Translations under genes and position numbers: made by a program | Notes under the pieces: model-generated | Databases searched by the model: none | The model's input: only the letters and a program-made list of their open reading frames with translations | What the model was told of the DNA's origin: nothing | Assembly (NCBI GenBank): GCA_914767715.1 | Contig: OU612075.1 | Span: 8,930,001 to 8,994,000, forward strand | DNA from: Membranipora membranacea | Lineage: Eukaryota; Bryozoa; Gymnolaemata; Cheilostomatida; Membraniporidae | Length of the DNA: 64,000 nt | Direction: 5' to 3' | Shown here: positions 37,030-50,830 of the stretch, piece after piece | Layout: each line of letters starts with the position of its first letter | Position numbering within the stretch: position 1 is the stretch's first letter

Positions 37030-40000
37030 CTGTAAAAAAAAATTGAATATTAAAATATATTAGAATAAATTTAGGTTTGCTATTGGTCAATATTTAAACC
37101 ATGAGTTGACTCTATTATGTAGCTATGAGTTACACAGCAAGATCTTACTCAGATATATTTGAAAGAAAGTTATTGGCCGGAATTGATTCCCCTGTCTGAA
37201 ACAGAAGACAACTCCCAATCCAATTATCTAAACTTGAAGAAATATTGTGGTCGCTGCAGCATAAAACTAGATTTCATGGCGTCATTGGTGATTACAGATA
37301 AGGCCTGCCCTGCACACTGACTCCCAACTACAGACACCAGAACTAACAGAAACAGTAAAATGTAAAAAACACCTAGTTGATCAAACTTGCAGAATTTTCC
37401 ATGAAAAAGTACCCTACCCTGCCCTGCACTATTCATCCTTATATCTTAAAAATCTATTAACATCTGCCCCTCAAAAAGTCAATTCTACAAACAACCCATA
37501 CTTGTTAAGATATAGTTTTGCACTCTAGTGGTGAAATTAGCCTCAGTGAAAATACGGCTGTATGACTGCACCGAGGTGCGTGCTAGGAAGAGGTTGTATA
37601 GTGACGACTAGTTTTCCAAGTCATTATTGCCACTCTTCAACCACTGACAGCCTTAACCCAGCGTGGAGCATATCACTACAAGGCAGGAGCAAATATACAA
37701 AGATATAGACTAGCTAACCTGGTCGTAACACTTGAGTATGCCAGGCTGTGTGGTATCAGCTGTGTATGCAGTGTCTGATGACATGTTCAGTGGTGTCATA
37801 GCTGTTACCACATCGTCAGCTCTCGTCTGCATAGATATATCAGTCTCTGATTTATGGCTCATCTCCTGTTGAAAGAAATCACAAGGAATCATTAAATACT
37901 GACGCTTACTATGCTAGCAAAATTATTACCATCTGAACATCCTTATTTTAAATGTTCAAACTTATCCTGGGTTGCTGGTTGCTTTCATTATCAACCATAT
38001 CCCCACCATGGAAGGGATGTGGTTGGTAATGCAACGCCCAACCACAATCCTGGTAGAGTTTGAGCACACAAACTAGAAAATCCTTTTTTCAACAGGAGTA
38101 TACAATCAAAAGTGACACTCTTAGACGATAAATCTTGAGGAAATCGTTGTCACTTGGGCATGGTGTGTAGCATTCCTTCCCTACAGACGAATAAGGAAAT
38201 AGTAGCTATACCATAGCAAACACAAGTATCCTCGTTCCTTCAGAAAAATTGACATACTATGTTATGATTCAAAAGAATGGGATCCAAATCATTGTATCCC
38301 TTATTACTTACACTGATAGCATCCATGTAGAGTTTGCCCCGATGGACTAAGTTCTTCTTGAGATAAAAGGCGATCAGTAAGGCTACAGCTATGACCACCA
38401 CAACCACCACTACGACCACAGCTATTATAACACCAGAGTTTGGGGCTATCTGTGAGGCCGCAACAAGCGGGGCCGATACTTCTGTGACTTGTAGCAGTGA
38501 TCTACAACAAACACAAATGAAGATGTTTGTATAAAATGGTCATGAGTGAGGGAAGATCCAAGGCTGATAGGTGGGGAGATGAGCTACAAATCCCACTCAC
38601 TAGACTGACTAGACTTGCAGTAAATTTTCCTTGCCTTGTGAAAAGTAACTTGGTACATAAACATACACAGCTGAGAAATACCAACATAAAATCATTGCTT
38701 TTACTGGATGACTCATAGAAAGAAGGAAAAAACATGGCATGAATGTCAATTATTTATGAGACTTTCGATGCCATATTGTGCCACACACTTGAACCGACAA
38801 GATTAACTTTGACCAATAAAACTGCTGGCAGCACTGAGGTTTGACCCAGCAGGGAGAGCTTCAAGCATGCAACCAAACCAGTCACAGCTGTGAGATATCG
38901 ATCGATCACACAAAAATATAAGTATAAATGAGCATATAACATGGGTTATAGTCACAACCCTACTGCTGTCTTGGTATGCAATAATAAAAAAGTGGACATT
39001 TTACTACAACTCACTTGTAAGTATCATACATAGACTTAATAATATTATTAAGCCTATGGTATGATATAAGTTTTGAGTTGGACTATTATAACACTGCCAC
39101 CATTTTAATTTTGCTGCTTAGATTTTAGAGACCGTCTTTCTAGCATAGTGAGCGCAAAAGTAAGCCAGAATTGTGAGGCAAGGTTTTTGTTTAAATTTCA
39201 TGGTTTTTTTTCTGCATTTAATTTACCATGTAATGGGTTATTTTTTTTAATTTCCCATGTTCTCAATATCTATATTTACACTGCAGACTGCTGGAGAAAT
39301 GAATCTGATCAAAATTGTCGCTGGCATGTTTGTCGCCATGGCCATGATTATGGGCGGAGCCAATGGATGTGACGGGGGAAATGAGATGCCTGCCCCTCCT
39401 CCACCACCAGCAGGTAAGCCTCCTCCTGGAGAGGAGGGCAGATCAAATACAATCAAGTTGTGGCTTGTGGACAGGTAGCTGATTTAATGGGAATGTGGTG
39501 ATTTAATTGAGCTTTAAATTCCTTGCGATGCACTGCATGTATACTCGTTGTAACAATCTTGAGCAAGTAAACTGTTATAAATATGTGGGCTATCCGTATC
39601 TTTGAGGTATAAATAAAAGTATTATTAGTATAAGTCCATGAATGTATACCTAGATAAAGTTTGAATTGATTTGCTAGCATTGGAGTTGGCCCTCCTCCGT
39701 CCATTAAAATGTGTCAGTAGAAGGGGGGGGGCAACTCAAACACTGGCAAAATGGATCAAACTCGATATAAGATGAGCCTATCAGGATTATCAGAATGTCT
39801 GTTTCACTTTTTACAGGCGATGGTGGCAACTAACTCATATCTGATTGCATCACAGTATAGTAAAGAAAAGATGAACGTTCTAACATATCGATAATCACGA
39901 GCAAAGAATGATATGGCAAAAATCGAATTAATAATAATTACAACCACTTGGATGATGCGTTCAAAATAAAATAGATTGTACTGGACACTATACAATGATT

Positions 40001-43000
40001 TGTTTTATTGACATGGCAACTTTCTACAGATTTAACTATCAGTTTATTATAGAACATCCAATCATAGACCACATCGATATTTCCAATCTGGCTTACATAA
40101 GCACTATATCTTGAGAGTGCCTGTCGTTGAACATAGACATAAATTCAGTCATGGGTGCATATTTTTGAACAATCGCAGGTGCTCCATTTTGAATATGTTA
40201 GTAATCCGAGCTTCGTTGTGTTACACCTTACATTCTAGCATACAGCTCTAGCTCTAGTATACAAGTTTTTCATTAGAATTTTAATTTCACTATTTTGCTA
40301 ATCAAAATTTTGGTGTCACTTTCCCATCTTTGAAATAATTTGAGAACCCTTAGTTCAAATTTGAGAACTGTGACAAGCTCTTAAGCAGAAAAGTTTCAAG
40401 TTAATTGCAGTTGATGGAGGAAATCTTTTCTCCCCAACTCCTTGCATGATTAACACTACCACTCACCCAAAAGTTGTGTTGACAGTGCACTTGTATAGCC
40501 CATAATCTCGTTCAGTCATGTCAGTCACTGTGATGGAAGACAGCAGTGACATTCCATCATATAATGTATCAGACCTGATCCGGGTCATGTAGTCTATAGT
40601 GACATCATTTTGAAGCCACTCCACAGAGCTAGGTTTAGTGAAGGTCTGCACTGAGCAGGATATATTAAATGCGTCACCTGTTTCAAAAAATAAAAAATAA
40701 TTGCACAATAATTCGGAGTTGCCTCCTTAATGTCAAAGAGAGGATAAATCAAAGCCAGAGACCATACAAGTTTAATGGGTAAATGTCCTCATAGTTTCAG
40801 AGGTTCCAAGGTGCACTCTCCCAATGTCCATTTAGGGGATAGGCATGAGCATCAAGATACATCAGCAAATTTTATGTTAATTTTATCTCATCATGCAATC
40901 AAGTTTCAAAATGCTTGCAAGTTTTTCAAATGTAACTGTATATTGGTGGTGAACCTCTTTCCGCGGTTTGACAATTTATCAAGATAACATACGGTTCACT
41001 AGTCAAGAAGCGACCCTAAGACAAAGATCAGATCCATAGTCTTGACACTTTGAGACACCGGTATGGTCTTAGTTTAAGTCTTACCCGGTTTTGCGGTGAT
41101 ATTTTTCTGTTGCTGAGTAAGGAAAGGTGGACATCCAAATAATTCGGACCTCGCTAAGAACCAGTTTTTATGTTTGAGAGCTTTGGGTTCCTCACACATC
41201 GGTATGATATCATATCCCTGGAAATACCAGGCAGCTCGGGTCTTCTCTATCTCCTCTCTCAACCATCTGACATTTATAATCATAATAAATAAGATTGTAG
41301 AGGAAAAGCTATCATCCTGCTGAAAAGCTTATAAATTTAATTCTGAGCAAAGTTTGTAGGTGGGATAAGGTTTCATTGGAGTTTTTCACATACTTAATAA
41401 AAACGGGACACTATATGGAGCATTAGCATGGAGGCCAGTTAAGGCTTTTAATTGTGGGTTACGTCAAGACATTGAAATGTGTAGTAGCAATAATTGATTT
41501 GCAGTCCACAGTGCAGATTTTTTGTGGATAACTCAATCAATATCGATTAGATTTTGAGTTTGGGTTTGAAAACTGAAACAATTCGAGTAGCTTGTTGTGA
41601 TCAATTTGACATAGTTTTTAATACAAAAATCTTTTCAAGGAAAACAACATCAATATCGAAATGATCGCAAGAAGTTGCTAAAGGTAGAGCAATTTCCAAA
41701 CTTAATTGTGTAATCAACAAAAAAACCTGCACTGTGGACTGCAAAGCAATGATGACATCATTGCTAATACACAATTCAAGTCAGCCTTACTTTAGACAGT
41801 GTCCTGCCTAGGTTAAATATCAAGTCTATGGAGTTTCCTCCTTTTGGTCGATGCAGGGACAACTCCACAACTACCGATACTGCTCAGGTACAAACTTATA
41901 ATATCTAGTTACAGTAGTTTGATACAGATTTAAAGATCTTCATTTTGCTACGGACATTTTGCTTGAGTTACTTCCTGAACTTCAAATTTATTAGAATTGG
42001 ATCATACTTAATCCAATTGCTTAATCTAGTCTTACCTGAGGTGACAGTCACAGACCCAGAAGTTGTCATTCAGTTTGAGAGACATGAGAGAATCAGTAAA
42101 TATATCAGTCTTTAAGTCTGGGCTCAGAGTCTCCAGGTAGTTGTGTGACAGGTCCAGCCTCTTTAGGTTAGAAGCAGAATCTGGAACCATAAGAAAACTA
42201 TCAATTAAAAAAGATATAATTGTGCAATATGTAGTTCACGATGGCTGTCAAAGATCACAAGTCAGCACCCTTGACCATCAGAGGTGGGGGTAGGCTGTCA
42301 GATGGAGAGCAAGAGTTGGAGGAGGGGGGTCAAATATACTGACCTATGGATCTGAAAGCTTGACGGGATATAGTCTCTATCTCACAGTGTGATAATGTCA
42401 GCTCCTCCAATCTCGGCATATTCACCAGAAAGTCTGCAACAAGAAAACATAGTTAATACAGATAATAAACATGTCTTTAAAGTTGAATATGTCAATCTTT
42501 CTATTGGGTGTCTATATCTTGGCTGAGATGAAAGACAGTGGAAATATGAATGACGCTACAAATGGTAGTATTCAGCTTGTACTATCTTGCTATCTAGTAC
42601 TTCACGTCGTTTTATTGAGTATCTTTATATTGGCCAAGACTGTTGAAATATAAATGATGTTACAAATGGCAGAATTCAGTTTACAGTGGAGTTGAAAACA
42701 TTTTCACTATCGCCGCATAAGTAATTTCAATTTTTAAAGAATATATTGTATCATGTAATAAACACATTTTGTTTATTTGTGGCTGCATCACAGTCCCACG
42801 CATATTACTAAAATTCTTCCAAAACTGTTTGTAATTTCATGGCAGTGAACTCCCCTTGGTGTAAAGCATTATCCAAACCTAGCGAGGGTGCAATAAGCTT
42901 CTAAGTCCAAATCAATCACATATAGGACTCTTTTAAGTGGGATAAAATCTCTAATCTGATAGATTTAAGTGGTTTTAGGGGACAATACATGGATAATTCA

Positions 43001-46000
43001 CTCCTTGCAAAATCAAAACCTCATTATAAAATATCAAAACATCTAAAATAGTAGAAATACAATAACGATGGTATCCATTTCTAATGTGTTGCCAAATTCT
43101 TTCAGATAATAATCTTCAGCTATCAGGACAAAAACTTTGAAAGGATCATTCGAATTTTGAAGAGGTTAGAGCCCGAACCAACAAAGTTCAAGGCCAAAAT
43201 ATTCACACATTTTGTCATCACAACATATGATCATGGAGTAAGGATATATCCTTATTCTGTGATATGATATTTTAGGATGGTTTTCCGATAATAGCCTGAA
43301 CAATTTATGACTCATAATAGCAATGGTATTTCACTGACTTTGATAATGAGCAATAAGCATGCACTCATAAAAGGGCTTCACATCAGACATTGCGATACTC
43401 TGCGGTGTTATTAACTTTAAATGTGAATCAAATACCATCTACTCAACTTTACTCAAATAGTGGAGCTCTAATCAAGTAAGCAGAGACCTCAGCCTATCAA
43501 GTGGCCTTTTCAAAACTATGAAAGTAATACCTACTTATTCATCTAGGGTTCTTCTATAACCAGCTATCGCAGAACCTCAAAAACAATATTTAGAGCAATT
43601 TCGCTTGGCCTGTTTTCAGTTAGAAAAATTTATGTTGGACTGAATCGGTTCAGTTGGACCAAGGAGTTAGAACTACACGTTAGTCTAACTCCTTGGTTGG
43701 ACTAAATCGGTTCAGTTGGACTGTATCGATTCAGTTGGATTCATGGATATATATTATGAATTCATATCGATGGTTGAACTGAATTGGTTTTCATCATTTG
43801 GACGCATCAGCGTCTTGGTCTTGTACGCAGAGCTTGATCAAACGATAACAAAAATCCACGCTGTTTCGACACAATCAAAAGCTCCCCTCAAGGCTACATG
43901 TAACGCTTGTTGATACCTTGTAATCATCTTTAATTGTCAGATAATGGCATTCCATTATCTCAGATAATCTCTCTAAACATCTGCGGAAGGTTGTTTGACA
44001 ACAATCTCAATTCCCTACAGCTTTTTATCCGATCTCTGCAAACTCTAAGTCATGCTCCTACATAGAGATTGACTGCTTCAGGGTTTAGTCTAGACAAAAT
44101 ATCGGCAAATTACAGAGATTCCATAAGCATTATGTTAATTTTAATAACTTGAGAGAAATATGAATACATCTGAGTGCGGTATTTGCTGTGGGCCTTTCAG
44201 GAAAACCAGTGTCATTTCCTTAAAACTCATCAATCTGCAATTTTAAAACTTGCATTGATGCTTCAGTTTAATTTTTCATACCAAAGAGTCCCTACTTCTT
44301 ATGGCCCGTAATATTTCTAGAGGTTCAAATTCAAGCAGTTTCCTGATTAGAGTTTCACAAAGACTTTTGTCGAAAAACCAACTAGAGCTAACTGAAACAC
44401 AGACTAGATGCTCAAATTTATGAATGAACTTAAGATATCTCACTATGATGCTAATAACAAGACTCAAAACAAACACCTAAGCTATTGTTTTAGTGAAATG
44501 ACTATGTTTTGATAAACCTGGAGGGTGCGGCTTAGTTGTAAAGACAAATTTAAAATGAAATCCTAGACAAAAATGCACTGAGAAAGCAAAGATATTGATT
44601 TAATCAGACAATTTGATAGCTTCTAGCAAGAAAAGTCAGGGTACCACTACACAAGAATAATCGGAGGCACTTAGCCAGTTTAGCACACAGGCCTGTCATA
44701 AAAATAAGCACCTTGCAGTAAATGACAAACAAGTTTTGTACCGCTTGACATTTACAAACATGTAATCAACAACGATTTACCACTTATTACAGGTCATTAG
44801 ATGGAATATTACCACTTGATGTTTACAAACATCATCCCTAACCATCAAAGAATGCAAGAATGAAGTGATGTCCTAATACAAATCTACACTAATAATTTAT
44901 GCGAATAATTGGCCATATCGCCAGGCGCAAATTTTGAACAGCGCATCCATTAATATACATAAGTGATCGCATCCCCTTTATTTGACTCTAGATAAGGGTC
45001 TGAAATCCTCTTGTTGACTGAATAATTTTCGCACCAACAAAGTGGCCTGTGTAGTATAGTAGCAAAGATACTAAATTCTGTCATTGGCTGTAGTAAGATA
45101 AATTTGCATGTTTAGATCGGCTGGCTAGCCATACCATAACACATAACACCCTTTGTAGCTGGTGCTAATCATAAAGTGATAATCCTGTACTAAACAATTA
45201 TTAGCTTATTATGTCAACAAAAGGATTATGGTGAGCATTGTAATTGACAAAGAGTCTCGATACCCTGGTTACACAACCTATTGTGAGATTAGCCGAAGGT
45301 GTAAAACTGAGTTGGACACTGAGTGTTTAGTATCTTTACCATGATGAGAGGCCTATGATGGATTGATAATAACCAAGCAACAGTCTGCCATGGATGTCAG
45401 GCTCATGACAGACTCCCGGTCCCCCCCCCCCCCCCCCCCCGCTTCATATTTGGTACACCTAGACCAAGTTTGGTCAATTTGCCTGCATTCAGAGTTACTT
45501 CCGATCTAATGGTCATACGTGACCAGTGGAAGGGAGCAACTGGAATGCAGGATATAGGATTAAACTTGATCTGTGCGCCCCCAGCAACGTGTTTGGCACA
45601 CGACTTGGTCTTACCAGCAGTTACGTGGACGATTTTGTTGTAGTCCAGCTTGAGGACTTTAATCTGTGCGTTTCTTATGTAAGGCGACGGCAAGCCAGCA
45701 ATTCTACAATCAACAAAAAAACAGACAATGCAAATCATTTGCATACTGTTTGTTGGGGGTCCTTGCCCATTTTGCCCATTACCACAACAAAGAAAAATAA
45801 CTTTTGTTGTTCAAAGTCAAATAATTTATGAATAACAATCCTTTTTTCTTTGATGTAATCATCATTGATTTTTCGTGTCATGTCAACTGCAAGCGTCAGA
45901 AAAGGCCGCCATCAATTCATATCATGGCGATTCCGTTTGTTATGCATAGACATGGATTGGATTGATCAATCCTCTGCCATACAACGTAGGGCTACTGTTA

Positions 46001-48614
46001 CACAGGGCTGTTAGCTGACATGCTTAACAAATCGCTAAGCAAACATAGCTCTTATGTTAAGACAAGAAGCTCTCATATTCACAAACTATGCCACATTTGG
46101 AAATCAGATAAAAACTGAGATAAATACTTGTAAATTAAACACTACTAGGCCTTTAACAACACTATTACCAAGAGTCTATCGCAATTTTACAAGCATCGAA
46201 ATCAAATTAATCAAGCTTGTAATACTATATCACCAACTTCACACTCGTGTCATGGATATTGCTAACAAAATTGCTTCTTGTGGAAGATATACAAGTTTGA
46301 CAGAGAGGAAATTTAACAACATTACAAAATCGAACAGGCTTGGGGTTTCTTTAGGCACCGAAGGTCATCGCCTGAGGTGACAATGAAAAGTCCTCTACAG
46401 TAGTTTGCCCTTAATATTAGACACTGTGACAATGGATAACAATTTGATTGAGTGATCAGGAGTCTTTGTCGCCCTGACAAAGAGATTGCTATCAGCTAAA
46501 CGGAAAAGAAGTTGCCACTATTTAACAAAGATTTTACAAGTGAACCCCCTGCTATCAAATCATTAGGACCAAAATTGAAGAAGTTTGTACGGAAATCCTT
46601 GAGGCTTAATATCTGGGAATAATCTTGGTCTAGGCAAGACAGTTAATGTAGTTGAAGAAACTCATTCATAAGAATTGGCTTCAACTAAATGTCAAGCGAT
46701 TGAGTCACTGTAGTTACATAAGAAGCAGATGGAGTTGATTGCAATCGCAATAATTTGAGCTTGTTATCGGTGAAATTCACTGGAGACATTTAATGGCAAG
46801 AGGAAACGGAATTCTAAACTTATTGTCGGAAATGATGCAGGCCTAATGTTTGTGTTGACCTTCTTGACACTGACCTGTTACGCTGAAGATCGAGAGTCTC
46901 TAGAGTTCTGATGTCAGCAAATACATCCGGCCTGAACGACTCCTCGGTCAAATAGTTATGAGACACATTCAACATCTGCATAATTAAAATAAATATATTA
47001 ATAACGCGACCATATTAATGCTATGTTACCTTATGTTGTACTCATGGTACATGGAGTTGTAACAAGTGTTTGATCTCAGTGCATCGGGAAATAGGTGTAG
47101 GCAGTAGACTACATTTGAGCGTGTGACCGGTGCCTAAAGGTGACCTGGGTGATCAGTCGAGATCACAATTTTGTGTTGATGGTCAAACATACAGCTCCCC
47201 TACCCGAGAGAGGAAAGTATTAGCTGGAGTTTGTTTGAGCTAGTTTTGGGGTGATATTATTTTAGCTAGCGGCAATTTCCATAGGGGAAGGCGGGGTACG
47301 TTGAGCCAGTTTTTACATATTTGATTGTAACATGCAGTTGAATTGTGCCAGATTAACAAAAATTGGCACTGAAATTGGTCTTCATGTCTTCCATCAACAT
47401 GAGTGAGGTCAGAAACCTATTGCAACAAGAAAAGGAAATATTGTTGTTTAAAAAAAAAATCTGGAAGCGGCTCAACGTGCCCCAAGCACGGGGCACGTTG
47501 AGCCGGGTCCGAATTTTGTATGGGGCACGTTGAGCCACTATGTTACGGCTATCTCTTTGCTGGTCATAACTTTTTAATTCATTGCAACCATAAGAAATAA
47601 AGAAAAACAACCTAATTCATTGCAACAGCGCATTTTTTTCACTCAATTGAGCTATAAAATATAGCTCGCTACACAAAATAAATCTCTGAAACATTTTCGG
47701 TATAGGAAAACTTGCATATGGCAAACTTGATGATAAGTGATGGAAAATTGAACTCAGAGTAATTGCTAATTTCATTAAAGATACATCAATTCCAATGTTT
47801 TTGTTTTTGCGTACATATACTTCATCTACACTTTCATCATATAACATTCATATACTCCAGGGCATGGCTCAACGTGCCCCAACGGGCATGGCTCAACGTG
47901 CCCCAACAGCCTGTTTTTCACTTTCAATTCGAGTTAAACAAAATCTCTCCATCAGAGATAAGTTTAGATTATGTGAAATTGAGACTAAATATGATGTTAT
48001 CACATAATAAAAGTTACAACTTCTCAGCCACGCCTTGTTGGGAATAGATGATATTTCTGTCGATTAGCGCATTACTTACTTTTTGCGCTAAAACCGATGA
48101 AAAACTAAATAATTATCTTCCCTTAGTAGCTATCTTTACTCTTGTCTGCTCAAAAAGGGTGCCTTTGGGCACATGGCCTCTGATGGAGGGGAAAACTCAA
48201 AACATAAAATGGTATCAACGTGCCCCATGGCTCAACGTGCCCCGCCTTCCCCTATGCCAAGATCAAGTTTCAAGGTTGAGTAATCGTAAGTTAGCCGTAT
48301 ATTTCAATTTTTCAAGGCTGATCAAACTTTTCCTCCTTCTTTTTAAAGTTCATCATAGGATTAGTGCTAACCTTTAAGTTGAAGAATCTGCTGAGCATAT
48401 CGCTGTATGTAATGTTTGATAATCTGTTGCTACCCAGTAGAAGTTCAGTGGTCAGGTCTGACACGTCGCTGGGTATGGAGGAGAGCTGCTGCCTATAACA
48501 GTCTGCTGTTAGCACCCCACCATCCTGACGAGACGAACATCCATTCACTGAGCCAATCAAATGGACAACCATCACACACAGAATAATGATGTGCGAGTTC
48601 GTTCTTGCTGCCAT
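36586..48614 (-). CDS. LRR and Ig domain single-pass membrane protein
   Basis: A cell-surface receptor or adhesion molecule of the LRR-Ig type, seen in many families such as Kekkon, LINGO and AMIGO. Exons: 48372-48614, 46875-46975, 45615-45703, 42344-42433, 42036-42180, 41085-41266, 40467-40677, 38312-38501, 37719-37865 and 36586-37029. They join in phase to 1842 nt (613 residues). Order: signal peptide (about 1-25), N-terminal Cys cap, about five LRRs (LETLDLQRN, LKRLDLSHNYLETL), a C-terminal cap (FWVCDCHLRWL), one Ig domain at about 275-355 (ISC, EWLQ, DYGLYKC), a valine-rich TM at about 378-400, and a 210-residue cytoplasmic tail. The tail repeats tyrosine motifs (NHSPAYIEP, NSIYIPP, NHSPDYIPT). 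Family is clear from domain order; the orthologue is not. Confidence 0.9.
39287..39833 (+). CDS. Small secreted peptide, nested antisense gene (putative)
   Basis: Two exons, 39287-39413 and 39817 onward, lie in the LRR-Ig intron between 38501 and 40467 but on the opposite strand. The ATG is at 39299. It encodes a classic signal peptide (MNLIKIVAGMFVAMAMIMGG) and then a short mature part: CDGGNEMPA, five prolines, and a tail. The donor (GCAG/GTAAGC) and acceptor (TTTTTACAG) are good. Splicing finishes the protein as AGDGGN followed by TAA, 43 residues in all. AATAAA at 39965-39970 could end the transcript. An unspliced reading would give 59 residues. The family is unknown; one Cys and a proline run suggest a secreted peptide, not a folded domain. 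The acceptor at 39286 before the ATG implies an upstream 5'UTR exon that I did not find. Confidence 0.5.
39965..39970 (+). terminator. Poly(A) signal of the nested peptide gene
   Basis: AATAAA lies 132 bp past the stop codon of the nested peptide frame on the same strand. Confidence 0.4.
43660..43695. mobile_element. 36-bp CAAGGAGTTAG palindrome with 7-bp duplication
   Basis: A minimal element: CAAGGAGTTAGA, a 12-nt centre, and TCTAACTCCTTG. It is flanked by GTTGGAC at 43653-43659 and 43696-43702. It sits inside a run of GGTTCAGTTGGACT repeats in an LRR-Ig intron. Confidence 0.7.
45421..45440. repeat. Poly-C tract (others at 2.63, 20.43, 26.9, 30.5 and 49.88 kb)
   Basis: A 20-base run of C in an LRR-Ig intron. 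Six such tracts of about 9-20 bases occur on the plus strand in the window, which is high for A+T-rich DNA. Confidence 0.85.
47284..48252. mobile_element. 969-bp element with CACGTTGAGCC inverted ends
   Basis: The ends are GGGGAAGGCGGGG(T/C)ACGTTG and its complement, flanked by TA on both sides. Inside, GGGGCACGTTGAGCC or its complement recurs at least five more times, including a palindrome at 47470-47507. No transposase is present. It is in the first intron of the LRR-Ig gene. Confidence 0.7.
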
Positions 48615-50830
48615 TGCAACTGACCTGTTGCGAGTACTTTATCCCTGTACGCTGAAGATCAGCTCGGTCTACTGAAAGCACATTTTGTGTTGTGTTAAAC
48701 AAGTAACAATAATATATTATATATATATGCATATTATATGAGGCATGCTGGGAGCAGGGAGAATGGAAGTAGTGGGAGAGAAAGAGTGAATTTTTTCTCT
48801 CATTCAAATAAAGTGCAAACCCTTGCATTCCAAGGTTCGGGTGACATGCAATAATCCTGCAGTCCTAAAAGAGGTAAACCACCGAAAAATACACTAGCAA
48901 TAGTCAAATTTTGTTTGTGAAACTGAAACTAACAATTAAAAAATCAGTAAGTTAGTTTACACTTAGACTAGAGAAAAGAAGAAGTCACTACCAAGTACCA
49001 ACCGAAAGAAAATAAATGTTGATCTACTAGCAGTACCTGACTTACAATTTCCTGCATCAGATAAAGGTACAGATGTAGTTAACAATTGTTGGGTGCAGAA
49101 AAGTTGTTGTATACTCAGTCTGTCTGTCCCCTTCTAGTTCCTACTCCTTGCTTGATCATGAAATAAAAGTCACAAGTGTTTGTCTCTTCAGTATGCTCAC
49201 TACTTACTATAGAATGGCAAGTCCAAAACAATAAATTGAATGTGTTTACATGTGCTTGTTAGACCAAGATGATAGTCTGCCTAAGGTACAGTAATATGCC
49301 TTAAAACCTTGGATGTCTTAAGGGAGTTTAATATTTCCACCAATCATAAGGGCACAGCATCTCTAATTGCTCATTGGCCTATACAATCCACATTAGCCAA
49401 TCATGTTGTTACATTTAGCTATAATTTTAAATACAGAATAGAGCGTCTCTTCACCTCCATTCCATAGATATAATTAGCAGCAGACAATAATCCTTCCTTA
49501 TTTATCATTTGAATATTAGCATCCATCTAGTCACAGTTGTACTCCGAAACCTGGGTCTGTCCCCACAAGGAGGGCAGTCAAACATTGCCAGAGACCCTCG
49601 TTCGTCATAAACATTGGAAAAGTTTACATGCTTGTAAGTAACCCTCTCACATAGACGAAGTGAAGTGATAGACGTATCAAAAAAAATCTTCAGGCAATAC
49701 CATCATTTCAGCAAAGGCGTCATCAACAACTTCATCCAAACAGTCAACATTTCATCAGCTAGGAGACATGCGGAGCAGTGCTTCATCCCTATGTCAACCA
49801 CCCTCCACTACTAGAGATCCGGTTTTCATACATACTGCCAAGGACTGCCATGCTCTACCCACTGGAACCCACTTCTTGTCCCCCCCCCCCCCGCGTGTAT
49901 AGCCCTGAAAAGCTGTTCAATTATCCAAATCGTTGCGGACCGGAAACAAATGACATTAATGACATACAAGAAAACAAGTTTCTCAAGTCACAGCAGACGC
50001 TGGCGCTGGAAACTAGACTCTTCAAGGTACGAATCAAGGTAATGATGCCTATGTCTTTAGCCCCTCTAGTCACACCAAGGAGTCTCTAACTGCATATAAT
50101 AATATATTACTTCAAAGTTCAGTTTTCAAGCAATGGTTTTGGTTTTGCCTAGCCTGTCTTGATAGCTTTATTCGAACAAGCGTGTCAAGACAGGCTAGGC
50201 TTTGTTAAACTATACATATTTAGGGTTATACTTTCATTAGCCATAGTGAGGCAACTCCAAAGTATATTGTCTGCTGTCTGTAATTTTTTTTTTTATTCGT
50301 GATTCAGATTGTTTGCTGTTTTAGACCTCACGGAATGAAAAGTAGAAACACGTCCTAAATAAATGGACCTATTATGGGTTAGAGCTGAAAGTTCAACAGT
50401 AGTTGGCGGCTTAGAGTGAATAACTTTTGCTGAACCATCTTCTTCTATATTTTGTGTAAGTTATTCTTTCTGATCGTGTTTCTATTTGGTGGATTGTCCC
50501 AGTGAATCACCTTCTTCTACCAGCCTGCATATTCCTTATCTTTCATTCAGTCATTTATCAAATTGGCACTTTGATTATTATTATCCTTATTCAGACACTT
50601 CGGTACAATAAAGATGATATCTTGAAAACATTGCCATTTGAAATGATAAAGTAAGCCAAATAAAATATTAATAAACAAAAGAAATGGTCAAGGGTAGCCT
50701 GTCTTGACAAGCCTTGTTCGGGGGTGGGCGGGTGGGTGGGGGGAACTTCAAAGCTTGCTAGTTTTATTACTATTTTTTTCTGTTCTGATCTTCTCAATGT
50801 TAAAATTCCTATGACATCATGAATCCTCAT
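48615..50830. other. Intergenic region between LRR-Ig and hairpin-RNA loci
   Basis: The LRR-Ig gene and the hairpin-exon transcript point away from each other here, so both promoters should lie in this interval. I see no supported gene. It holds a TA run near 48715-48730, a poly-C run at about 49879-49890, and a palindrome at about 50145-50207 whose arms are GCCTAGCCTGTCTTGA and its complement. Confidence 0.45.

Noticed and set aside
46054-46380. 108-residue plus-strand frame in an LRR-Ig intron
   Set aside because: No signal peptide, domain, or splice support; not recognisable.
47353-48377. Several short frames of 70-109 residues
   Set aside because: They are inside the CACGTTGAGCC element and show no transposase motif.
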